This document shows, piece by piece, positions 35,804-47,600 of a DNA stretch of 64,000 nt (positions within the stretch are counted from its first letter, which is position 1; each line of letters starts with the position of its first letter). Origin of the DNA: Osmia lignaria lignaria (lineage: Eukaryota; Arthropoda; Insecta; Hymenoptera; Megachilidae). The notes under the pieces were generated by a model. It made no database searches. It saw only the letters and a list, made by a program, of their open reading frames with translations, and was not told the origin of the DNA. The translations under genes and the position numbers were made by a program. The stretch is from contig NC_135034.1 in NCBI RefSeq assembly GCF_051020975.1, positions 4,092,001-4,156,000 of the forward strand, read 5' to 3'.

Positions 35804-38800
35804 CGAAATTTCACCTATCGTTTAGTTATTACCGATCAATTGAACCCGTATGTCCACCATTTATTACTTATATGGGTTTAATAATTTTCTTTTTTAAGAC
35901 CTTTCATTTATCACCGGCTCGTTAGCGACTGTCCCATATGCAACGGGCAACAACCTGTAATCAATATACGCGCGTACCTGTCGATGCCAATTCAGGTGTA
36001 AACTGGTTTTCTGATTTTCTCTATGCGAGAAAGATCGTGTCCCAGATCGTCCCATGTTCGTGTGTCAATTACTGTACGCTACATGATTCGTCGCATGTTA
36101 ATTTAGCCACGTGCAAACACGCGTGTGTACACATGTTCCGAACATTATGAGACAGGTGAGCACCGAGCGTTTCTATAGGCTGTTAGTAACGCACAGATGC
36201 TACCGTGTCCGAGGCTCGACGAAAATCGAGTGAAATCAATTTAGCTTGGTCTAATTGTGTTCTTATGGCTATTTCGTTGCAGTAAGAAAAAAAAAGAAAC
36301 GAGATTGAATTATTTAACGGGAAAAGGAGTAGGTATAATAAATAGTCCACGATGATTTTCACCTCTTTATTAGAATAAAAATACGGGTTTTATTTTTCGA
36401 AGAAATTTACAATTTTGAAATTTCTCGTTGCATAATTTTCATAAAGGTATTGTGAATTCCGCTATCAACTATAATGTATGACGTATCTCAAAGTAGAGGG
36501 TTACTCGGAAGGGAATTGCAGTAAAGGAAGGCGGTGCTACACCGACAGGCTGTACTTACGACCCAATTATAATAGAGTCCCGTTACCGCGAATTATTTAA
36601 TAATTTATTGCCGATAAATTATCGTGGCAGCGCGCCTTAATTGTTAAAATTGCGAAATCCGGCATCGTTGATGATGCATGTACATACATGTATTATAAAA
36701 CATTGTTTCCCTACGGATCGCTTAAATACACAGTCTATTCATTGCTGGCATTGTATTATATTTACGATCGTACAACCCAACTGATTTATTACTGAAGTAT
36801 TTTAATTTACCGCACGTTTTCTTTGTTAGTTTAAACAGAAACTTCCAGGTCACCTGGTAATCCGATATACGATGAAAGTTGATCGATATTATTTTCTATT
36901 CTTCATTTACATTCACTTTATGCAGAGTGGTAATTGGAAACCAGAAACTGGCTCTCTGCTTACATGAAATTATTTTCATTTCATATCGTTGCCTCGTATC
37001 ATTATACTGTAATTATAACAATAATTTGCCTACGGAACAGGAAGACCTTAGGAATGCTTTAAATAAATTATTTCTGTATCTATCAAATTCAATTTGATTG
37101 ATGAAAATGGAAACTAGCTAATAAACATTAATTCAAATTTTCCCGCATAAACGTTTCAACGCAAGTGGTAGGGTCAATGACCTATATACATATACAGGGT
37201 TTGTTATTTTTCTCGGTAAAGTCCACGGTGAAGGGCGGAAACCAGGACATCCTTATTTTCTCCGCAAAAGCCTGATTTAATCGCGAGTGTACTGTGCATA
37301 GTTAGTAGAATTGAATATTTCAACGAGAAGCATCGGGCACATGATTGGTTGTTTGCTGGAAAATCCTGTACCCTTGCGAACCCAACGAGCATCCCAAAAG
37401 GAGCTATCTAATTTAGCTTCCTTTGATCTCCCATACTGCCTTTATTCGTTCATTAGTCCTGATAGTACCGCTATCGTCCTCTACTCGCCGCTAAAATAAT
37501 TATACGTACTATTGCAAATTCGTACGTTAGATAAGCGCATCGTTGTGAATTGCCTTTAATAAGTTTCTTATCGTTGAATCGCAACCGTAAATATTTATCA
37601 AAATGATTTAGAAATTGTGTAAATTCTAAATCAAACGCGCATTCTCTTGATTCATCAAGCAACGTTCTCTAATTGTTTCGAGCAGCGTACGTACATTTTC
37701 CCCGGTGTTTTCCTTTAATCAGTTAAAAAAAGAGTCTCGTTTTAGATCAGAGGGGGCTACTGTGCGCGCAATTGTTTAATCTTTCTCTGGACAACCGGTG
37801 CGCCCTGCAAAAAAGCCATCAAACAAACGACGTTGGGCGTAATTGAAATCACGGTAGGGCCCTGTACGAACCGGTGAAATGGCAATCGTTAATTGGCGAG
37901 CAAACCGGCAACGAATTTAATACACACACGCTGCTGTTATCTCGGTTTGTGTACACGTAATAATACGTCTGTATTTGCTGTCGATGTTAGCGGTATCGGT
38001 TGGAATTATCGAATTGACGCAGAACGAAATTTTTGCTGCCTGTGGCTCCAATTTATTCGTAGATCCGTTCAAAAAGATTCTGGCCGATTCGGAACGCTTA
38101 GGTGCTTCGTACATACGCCTGTTAATTTTCTCGGTGGTAGCGCGTAATTAATTAATTAAGGTAATACACGAAGCATAAGTAAGTGATACAAGGTATCGTG
38201 ATACCGACAGATGAGAGTCATGATATGATGATGTAGGCGCATCGGGTCATGCTGATCCCACACTGGCTGGAAGACTTTCATTGGTACGCGAAGGAAAAAT
38301 AATACAAGTTCCGGCATAATACACCGCATAATAATTACGTATACACCGGTTGTTCGCCGGGTTTCCTAACAATATCATGGCTAGAAATTGCCCTCGCATC
38401 GTTGCCGCAGGTTTGTTAAGAATTCTACACATCGTAGGAGTTTGTCGACGTACTTACCTTCCTCTGTCTGTCTTCAGTCGCCGTGTTTCCGTTGCCATTC
38501 TCTTGGCTCTTTCTTGCTGCCATTATCCTTGCTCCTTCGTTCGCTCCTCTTTGTCCACGCAACGTTGATTAGATTCATTTTTCATGCGAGCATCTCCTCG
38601 AATGTCCCCGAGATACGCTCCGTTGGTGATTCCCCTTGTTTTTCCCTTCCGTCACGTGGGTTCCGTTTCTTAACAGTACGTTGAATTACTTGTTCGTGAG
38701 TAAATAGAATTATTTCCCTCGTCCCTGATTCATTCGATTTTAACGATACGCTCGTTTCATCAATCTTTTTCTCCTCAACTTCTTACTCTTCCGTTTCCTG

Positions 38801-40544
38801 CAATTGCTTCTCTTCTTTTCGGTTCCTTTGTTATTTACGAGGAACGCGTTCTGTAATAATTACTCTGGTCATTCCGACACGAATCGAATAATTCTTTTTC
38901 AATTTTCCATCATTTCCCACGTATTGCCTCCGTCCTTCTCGTTACATTTGGAGATATAAATCGGCGCGGCGTCGAAGTTGGTTAGCGTAATGCTCGGCTT
39001 TTGCCCACCTTCGCTTCCGTCGACGATAAATCGCGATTGCTTCTATTCCCGCGGACAATTTATCGCACTGTTAATCTCGATCTAGACGTACCTGTGTTCT
39101 CCCATCGCACACGTGTATCTCTCGTTAGGCAGCTTCATGAACGCGTTATTATACTTCTACCTTTGAAGCCGTGATACGCTCTTGAATCGTAATAAATCTT
39201 TGAAACACCTCGGTATCCACCGTTTAAGGGTTACAGAATTTTCGCAACGTCCATTAATCGACGCGGTTGTTAAACGCGACGAGGCGAGGCGCCTTTCATG
39301 GCGCGCAGGTGATAATTTCAGGTATATTCTCACGATTTGTTTCTCGCGGCAACGCGAACAGGATCTTTCGCTCTCGAATTCGTTTCCCTGTCAGTTGCTG
39401 CCATCCGAATCGATGAATTTGTCAAAGGATTTTCGAGTAGTTTCAATCGCGCATCCACCAGGTGATATCGTACGGATCTAATGACGGGATTGTCAACAGT
39501 GTTGTTTTCGGCGCAGGATTGTCCGAAATTTATCGCGTATCCACGGCGCAGTGAGGTTTGTTCTGCGCGCACATAACGCGGAAAAATAAATTACCCGATC
39601 GACGCTTTGTTGCCGAGGAACAGCGTAAACGCGCGCGGTCGCCCACGTGTTTCTCTATTACCCGTCAAATATTTACGATCCATGCTTTCTCTCTGTCCCG
39701 GTCTGACGGTATATCTTTGGTAGGAAGTTGCTCTTCGGCAAACTCATCTGTTCTCGGCTCGAGTCGTAAAGAGATCCCCGCGATGGTTCGCGTCGACAGC
39801 GCATCATCTTATCGAATTATCTATCGTTCTTTTTCCTTGTTTTTCCAGCTTTCGCGTCGTAAATTATTTTCTCCGGTGAGTTCGAGTAGTTCGCCCCCCG
39901 GGTATCGTAAATTCACTTCCGTTCTTTGCGGTACGCCAAGTTTCTCCGGTCCGCGTGACGATTTACTTACAGAAATAAATCGAATCGTGTAGATGTACCT
40001 GTATTATGAGGCGTTAATGTGGTAGTTTCAACCAAAGGATTATTCTGCGACACTTTTATGTCATGAAATCATGCTAGACTTTCTACGTTTCGAAATTTCC
40101 TATTTGGCATGCAATTTGTTCGCTAATTTTAATCAGCTAATTAAGACACTTTGCTTATTAATGCCCTTTGTCTGATACAAGATTTAAGGAGACCAGCCTA
40201 AGAAATCAGTTTTCTCCTTCGTGTTTGCAGCTTCGAAACATGTAAATCAAGTTATACACTCAACAAGTTGCTTGGAGTCGATGAATTTCTTTGCTTTTCT
40301 AATAACTTGTAATAACAGTATCTATGGCAGGTACACTTCTAGATGGGATATTAAGTTCTTAACCGATATAACTTCTCAATTCATCAAAGTAGAACTCGTG
40401 GGAAATGCATAGATACATCTTTAGAGTAATTAAGATTTCTAGCGATAGTAATAGTCGAGAGATGCAGGTTGTTGGAGATAATTAGCAGATCGCATACTCC
40501 ACTAACACGATTTCGTTACTAATTAACTATTTATCGTTTAGATA

Positions 40545-40629
40545 TTAACCCTTGAGCATCGGAGTCGGGGTTAATCGAGACTTCAATTAAAATTTGGGCT
40601 CTCTCCATGGTCCGTTATCCGAGGGTTAA
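40545..40629. repeat. Small TTAA-ended dispersed repeat, copy 2 (most complete)
   Basis: 85 bp from TTAACCCTTGAGCATCGGAG to TCCGAGGGTTAA. The ends form an imperfect inverted repeat (TTAACCCT...CGGA / TCCGAGGGTTAA) with TTAA at both borders. Core CTCTCCATGGTCCG at 40601-40614. Likely a very short piggyBac-type MITE remnant. Confidence 0.5.
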
Positions 40630-43540
40630 AGCAAACAACGGGAAAGTTGAAATATTTGTACGTTTTCTTCGAAATTCCATTTGAAAGCATTGTAATTAAG
40701 ATCACGGTAAATTATCAAATAGTTTACTTAGAAAAATGTTAGCACCGTTCGCGAGAAAACGGAGATAGATACGAAGATTGTGGAATGCTTTTGCTTCGAC
40801 GTTTGCTCGATCAAGTTTAATCGATAGAGTAGCGATACAAGGGAACGAGGAGTGATTTGCCATCGAATATAACCCTCGACAACAGTAATTTCAGCGATCG
40901 TCGATGCTCGAGTAATCGTAATCTGGATTCACCTTAGGGGTCGGACTGTCTGGATCGTTTAGTGGTGCATTGACCTAATCGTCTGTAAGGCTCGGTATTA
41001 TCGTGGTTGGATCTTCGATAATTGCCGGGCAAGCAATTAACGAAGCAACCTGTCCCGCGTTTTCATTTATCTCGTTGAAACGAACAAAGATGTACTCGGC
41101 GGTTTATTAAAATATTATGTCGTTTGTGTTATCAAAGACGTCGCGGCGATGCGCTTTTCTCCGTTCTTCCTAGCGAATTCAACAAGAATGGGCTATTGTG
41201 TGCAAATCGGGTGTTTTTAATCTCTTTGTCGCTTGTACGGCTAAGAAAACCGGCTGAAGTTGTATTAAATAAAACAGAGATAAGATCTCTGTCCGATAAA
41301 ACGCAAAACAATGCTGGAATAAACGGCAATTAATTAGCCGCACCGATACAGTACTCGATGTCTTCCGACGATTTTAATTACGCGACGAGATTTGCACGTT
41401 TTTCATCGTCCACTGATTTGCTTTCAATATCATTGTCAGCTGATTTCTCACGATTGTCTAAAGTTGTATCGCGATCGTAGTACGTACACGCTGTGAAATA
41501 CAAACTCCATTTCGCGTTTCCGTGATTCTTGCAATTCTCATTAAGAACTTTCCTACCGCGAGAAATTTCTGATTTAAAGTAAACAGATCGGAAACAGGTC
41601 CGAAAATTGGAATTTCAATAATCTATATTATTTATATTTCTTCTTAAAAAGAAATTTGAGGGACAGCGCTATCGTCCTGATGCATTTTTCCATTAAGTTC
41701 CCATCAGAGTTATCGAAGTTTCCTCGAGGTTTTTATTGGACATCTTGGACAACGAAAGCGACGATCCGTACGAAAGAAATTTCATTTATTCGTCCCTCTT
41801 CCCAAACACGTTGCAATTTCATTTGGAAAGCGAGTGGATCGTGGTCGAAGTGAAAAGGGCAAATTCGAAGTTGAACCTTCTTAACTGGAGAACGGTATGA
41901 ATCGAGGCTAAGAATAAGTGTATCCGCTCATTTCCGTTCGGATGCGTCTATATTTATTTTCGGATCTAGAGTTGCACCACTTATTTCTGAAATTAGACTC
42001 CCTTCTTTCTTTGAAAGAGTATCGAGCGTTTTCTATTTGAAGATTCACCGGCAGAATGTAGGACAAGCTACAAATGTTTTTCTACCACTTGAATCTTACA
42101 TTTCCCTATGATTCGATAAACAATCCGAATGAACGATTTACTATTTCTGTCCTAATTAGAAGACTGAGAAATACTTAATGATAAAGGATTATTAGATTTA
42201 CAATTAAGTTCATAATACATAATTATTAATTTGAGAAGGTTTGATCACCGTTTAAAAAATATTGAAAATATGTTGTTTTTGTTACGATTCATACGAAAAT
42301 AATTATTTTACTGGTACGGAAAGTGTACGATAATTTCTCGTTAAACTAAAATCTTTGAAGAGTGGAAGAGGTGGAGACGACGATTATCTTGTTTTCACCG
42401 GGGCGCGGCGTCGCCACTTCGGTGGTAATCTTGCAATTACTGTCATCGGGAATCGGCCACGAAACCGAGCAATTAGGCTTGCCAATCGAAAACGAGAAGA
42501 TAGAGAGGGGAAAGCCACACTGTTCGTGCAGGCATGCGAACGAAAGAATCGTGCACGCGTGCCCCTGACGATTGGATAAGTGCATTCCTCTACGGTGTCC
42601 CTGTGAATAACGACCGAAGCACTTTCACATTATCGTACGAACGCGCCTCGATGTCCTTTAAACGCATTTACACAATTGCAACAGAAAATTCCACCACACA
42701 GAGGCACATTAACCGAACGTTATTGTGTTAAGAAGATTGTATCGTGCTATTATAAAAATGTTTCAAAATCTCTCAATTTTTTTAATTCTTTTTTTAGAGA
42801 AGGATAAGAAAGAAACATTTATTTATCTTTTGTGCAAAAACATTTCACCGTGAATAATTGTCTTCTCATTCTTTCGTGAATGAATGGAAATTACCAAGAG
42901 GATAGGAGTGAATAGAAATTTCCAGTGAAAGGAATTATAGTTTGCTTGGTCAAATAAGAACAAATCGCTGGATCACAGAGTGAATACGATTAAATTCTAG
43001 GTCGGTGAATTGTATCTGGTGCAATTTCAATAGATCGCTACGTAAGCGCGGTGACCTAAGGCTTGTCACAAGTTTCAATTTTCTCTCACCGTATGACTGT
43101 TTCCTTTATTGCGTCTCACGGTGTCTTAAGAAATAGAGAATGGACGAAGTAGGTACATAGAGAAAGGTACTAAATGTGGCAGGAATTGATAGAAAGAAAT
43201 AACGGGATCAGAAGATAATTGCGTGTAACACGGTAAGAATTCATATTTTAAATTTGGAAATCTGACGAAGGGTTAATAACGCTTCTTCTTAATATTAAAA
43301 CAAACCTCCTTTCCGGTAGGGTATAAAAATTCCATTGCAATAAATTGACGCTAAAATATGCTGACCATGACAAACGGATCGGGAACACCCTTTCGTATTT
43401 CAATGTTTCTATCACGCCCTAATCGCGGTGTGCGAATAGAAGAGAGACGCCTGACTGCAGCAGTGAAATAACAAGCCCTGTACCGTCAGCTAGTCAGAAA
43501 GGGGGATGATGCACCCCCCATGGTCAGCACATGACTACTG

Positions 43541-43557
43541 CGTTTCACGGTGAAACG
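43541..43557. promoter_or_regulatory. 17-bp palindrome CGTTTCACGGTGAAACG
   Basis: Two perfect 8-bp arms around one central G. It lies just after a short G-run/C-run pair (43501-43520) in a GC-richer patch. Confidence 0.35.
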
Positions 43558-43915
43558 GTATCCCCCTCCCGCCACCATAGAAGTGCAGGAAAATTCGCAC
43601 GATTTCCACGTGTCGAACGATAAACGAGTGGTCCTCGACGCGTGGTCGAATTAGCTGCGTTACAACGGACTGCAGTTTGTCCTACGGATATTTGTGCGTG
43701 CTTTATCGAGCATCCTTTTTCCAACCGGTCCCGACAATAACGAACACGATGGATGTTAAATGGCCTTGCAATGTTGCGCAACGACAACGATGTTTTCGAC
43801 GCTCCGACAATTTTCCACGCACACCGTCCGCTTGCTTTTCGCTCGCTAAATTGACCAAAAACCGAGGAGGTTTCATTTTTTTTTCCTCGTTAATACCATC
43901 AACATGGATTTTATA

Positions 43916-44143
43916 GAGTGTTCCATCGATTTATTTAATTCTACTTGAAGAAGATAATTTGAAAATTTTAATTTTAATTTTAAGCACGCAAAGCTATTAG
44001 AACTGAAAAGATTTAATGTTTGGTTATTTTTCTGAGTGTTCCATCGATTTACTTAATTCTACTTGAAGAAGATAATTTGAAAATTTGGACACCCTTAATT
44101 TTAAGTTATTAGAACTAAGAAGATTTAATGTTTGGTTATTTTT
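43916..44143. repeat. 118-bp tandem duplication
   Basis: GAGTGTTCCATCGATTTA starts at 43916 and, with one base changed (T to C), again at 44034. Both copies end in TTTAATGTTTGGTTATTTTT. The middle parts differ by small indels, so the duplication is not very recent. Confidence 0.85.
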
Positions 44144-44871
44144 AAATTATACAATTGGATAAGAATTGATTTGGATTGAAATAATAGTAAAATACCAACT
44201 GTTTAAATCCAACAAAAGGGTGACTTCCCAACAAAAAATCATTAAGACACGAAGAACAGCTACAAAGGGACCGATGTCCCAACAGAATATTCCCTTTGCC
44301 CTGCAAAGTCTTGACATACAAGACAACCATCATAAGGAGGAGAAATTTGGTACTTTAATAATCACTGTCAAAGATCTTCTTTGTCACCGACTCGTTCGTA
44401 GAAACTGAAATTCTGTTCCCCCGACAGTCACCTTCCCTCCATTTGGATGATTAACATTCTCATGTAACGAAGTGTGCGAAAGGATCGCCGCCAAAACAGC
44501 CGGTGGCGATGTTCGCGTAATTAAATGAACAACTTACGAACGGTGCTGTTAGGTAGAAATCATTTCAGCACCTTTCAGTCTGAACGGGAATCGATACGAG
44601 CCTCTTCTGTCGAGATTCAACGATTTCAACGTGGAAATTATTTCCGTAGTACGGGCGAAACTTCCGTGCTGCAGCTGCGGTTGTTCCATCTACAGAAAAT
44701 TAGGTTCATTCGTATGGAAACTAAACACTCGGCTCTTGTACGAGCTCCGCAAACTATCGGATACGATCGACTGTTTAAAGTGTATCACACCTTATTTCAA
44801 CGATAAAATCAGACATTGTTACACAGTAGAAAGATATTTTATGCGAAAGTGTTCATTTAATATGAACATTT

Positions 44872-44915
44872 CATTGAAATTGTGGTCTCTCCATCGTCCG
44901 CCGTTTGAAAGTTAA
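44872..44915. repeat. Small TTAA-ended dispersed repeat, copy 3 (right end)
   Basis: Core TCTCTCCATCGTCCG (44886-44900) and the end GTTAA match copies 1 and 2. A short hairpin TGTTCAT/ATGAACA lies just upstream (44850-44868). Confidence 0.45.
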
Positions 44916-47440
44916 CGCTTCGAATCCACTTTACATGAAAGCCTTGCAAACTTTATAGGAAATTACTAATTATTCAGTTACTTCGAAATTACCGCAATTA
45001 GTGACAGATAAAGTAGATAAAAATTCAGTTCACTTGCTATCGATCTTCTCGTTGCAAATGGCTATCGTTAGACAAACTTTCCATCGCAAACAGTGTTTAC
45101 CTGTCGCGGCAACTACACCCATGTTTTACGAACTTTCTCCGTTACTCGTTGTCCAAGAAAGTCATGGATATATTTCTTCGTTTATCTAGCAGCGAAACAA
45201 TGGACGTATTAATCGGGCACGAGTTCGAACCAAGTGTCGATCCGGCTTACGGTACCAACTGCAAGCTCGTCGAACGTCGGGTCGGGTCAATAGATAGGTG
45301 CAACTGCAGACAGTGAGTACCGGAAACGTGGTCGCCATGCATGACAAGCATCGCAGATAAGGGACACGCATCGACGACCGCGTTCGTGCGTGAGTTTTCA
45401 AACCGTTAAAAGCGGTCCCATGCTGTTCGAATGGAGCCGTATGGAGAAAAAAAGGGGGAAAGCTAAATTCGCGATCCCTTTGGCGTGTGAAAATCATCGC
45501 GGTCAACCGGATTTCAACGTGGAAACTCTTCAAGCTGATGATTATGAACTTGATGGACAGCCGGTTCTTTCAACGATGAAAATTGACAGCGCAACGAATT
45601 GCAAAATTGATGAAAGAAACTCTGCTTTCAGACAATGGAAAGGGGGGAAAAAAGATGATGTATTGGATTGTTGCCTATTAAGTGGCGAAAGATAGAAAGT
45701 CTGACACAGTTCGAGGACATAAAAGTTTCATGAAAATTATCGTATAATCATTTTGTAAATATTGTTAATCTGAATCGGCTATTTCTTCGTTGGAATAATT
45801 TTGATGGAGCAATGATAACGGTCTAGATTCTAGATTCATGGTTCATGCACCACGGGTTGCATCTGTGTTTTTAATTTTCGAGTTAATGAAATTTTATATT
45901 GTATATACCAAAGCGTATTCGAGCTGTTAATAATTCTTTTAATAATTCTCTGTCAGGTATAAAAACGGGACTTTAAATTGCAAGTCATAAATTCCACGAA
46001 ACGCGTGGTCGTCAAAGTGTTAAGAACCGGAAGTCCCATGCAATTTCATATGGGAAACATTAAATAAACTAACTGTGAGAATAGTTGTTAGCAATTTCCT
46101 GTACTTTCTGGCTCTTTCGTATCAACGCGATCTTTAATTGTTTTAACTATGTAATTTATTTATTTTTTCACAATAACGTAACTAAATCCTTTATCAGTTT
46201 CGTTTTATAAAAAATTCAGCTCAATAATGCGATTCGTGGACCTTTAAATTTGTGCAAAAATGCAACAAGGCAATATCGGGTGGCAAAGAGGAGGCAACGG
46301 GATGAAAAAGAAGAGAGATAGACGTGTTTCAACAAAAATTTAGCCAGACTGACGTACACGTACGTGCACGCACCTGGTACACATTTTCCACAGCCGGATG
46401 GAAACAATGATGGTATCTCTTTGACGCATGCACCCTTTTCCCGTGAATTTCTCAAATGAAATTCCATCCTGGCGAACATCGTCCCAACCAGAGAAATATT
46501 CGGAAAAAAGATGTCAGAGTTTAAGCTTACGAGGTCAGGTTAAAAGTTGTGCCCCGACTCTTCCCTGGTTTTATTTAAAAATTTATTCGTACACCAGTCT
46601 TGCTCGAAAAAGTTGTGGAACATTCTGCTTCGTGGAACTTTTATTCGACTTATTTAGGCTAATTTCTCTAGCTATCAAGAGCTTTCACCTCGTTGGTTTT
46701 AGAAACTATGCGTTTCATTTTTGTCAGAGTAGTAGTAAATTTGGATTTAAAAATGTAATTTTCTAGAAAGCAACGCGGATTTTTTTTTTTTGGATTCTCG
46801 CATCGAGAAATACCTTTTGAAGGGTATTACTGTCCTACGTCAGATCTGTCCGATCGATTCCTCGGAATTTCAAGCTGCTATTTAAATTCCGCGCGACCAA
46901 TGGCGCAGCGAGACCAGGCGGTTCCAAAAGTGGCTCTCTTGGAGCAGAAGGGAGGAAGGGAGGATCGGGTGCTCCTCGCATCCGTTCAGAGAAGCATTTA
47001 ATTGCGAATTGCCGTCTAGGCCCTTAATGGACCGTCCACACCGTGAACAATGCTGGTGAACGAAGAAAGAAAGACGAGAGAACGACGAGAGGGAGGAAAC
47101 AATCGTGTTGAGTAGAAAGACAGAAAGATCAGAGCCAGTGTGTGTTTTAAGGACGAGACGGAAGGGGATCGAGAACTACTATGTGAATCGACCGGTTACC
47201 CGCACCGAGTAAGAAACAATTGAGCATGAGTGCGACGAGTAATGAGCGAGAAATTGAACGTACAATATACGTCCTATTAATTGTCGTCGAGCCGCGGATC
47301 AGTCTCAAGATGCAATTTTTCATCGAATCTGAATGGAGAAATTTCATTTCCCCAGTAATATGTGAGACGATAGAGAAAATACATTATTTCAGCGCTGTTT
47401 CCTCCTGTCGTTCCAAGATTCTAAAAGTTCTGAAGTTCTA

Positions 47441-47600
47441 AAATGTTCAAATTCAAAAATTCTAAGTTGTTAAGGTTGTAAAATGTTCAAATTCTAAAAT
47501 TCTAAATTGGTAAGGTTATCAAATTTTCAAATTCTACAATTTTAAGTTACTAAAATTGTAAAATGTTCAAATTTCAAAGTTCTGAAATTCTAATATTCGA
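47441..47600. repeat. 40-bp minisatellite, four copies
   Basis: Units begin AAATGTTCAAATTC at 47441, 47481, 47521 (AAATTTTCAA) and 47561, exactly 40 bp apart. They carry TCTAA(A/G)TT and TAAGGTTGTA motifs. A degenerate partial unit precedes the array. Confidence 0.85.

Larger units (their letters stand above)
35804..43915 (+). other. Probable first intron, part 2: no exon recognised
   Basis: Contains CpG-rich sections (about 38.4-40.0 kb) with ORFs such as 39558-39992 (Ser/Arg-rich, no similarity I know). Pairs of ORFs on opposite strands coincide at 37893-38147, 41124-41333 and 42346-42585, typical of low stop density, not genes. Confidence 0.5.

Noticed and set aside
35423..35881. 152-codon ORF rich in Phe/Leu/Asn
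   Set aside because: Entirely explained by the 27-bp minisatellite, whose unit length is a multiple of three.
37190..37260. ATACAGGGTTTGTTATTTTT resembling a mariner-type terminus
   Set aside because: Only a short similarity to common insect repeat ends; no second end within several kb.
45200..45240. B-box-like GGTTCGAACTC on the - strand suggesting a tRNA
   Set aside because: The flanks cannot form a T-stem or the other arms of a cloverleaf.
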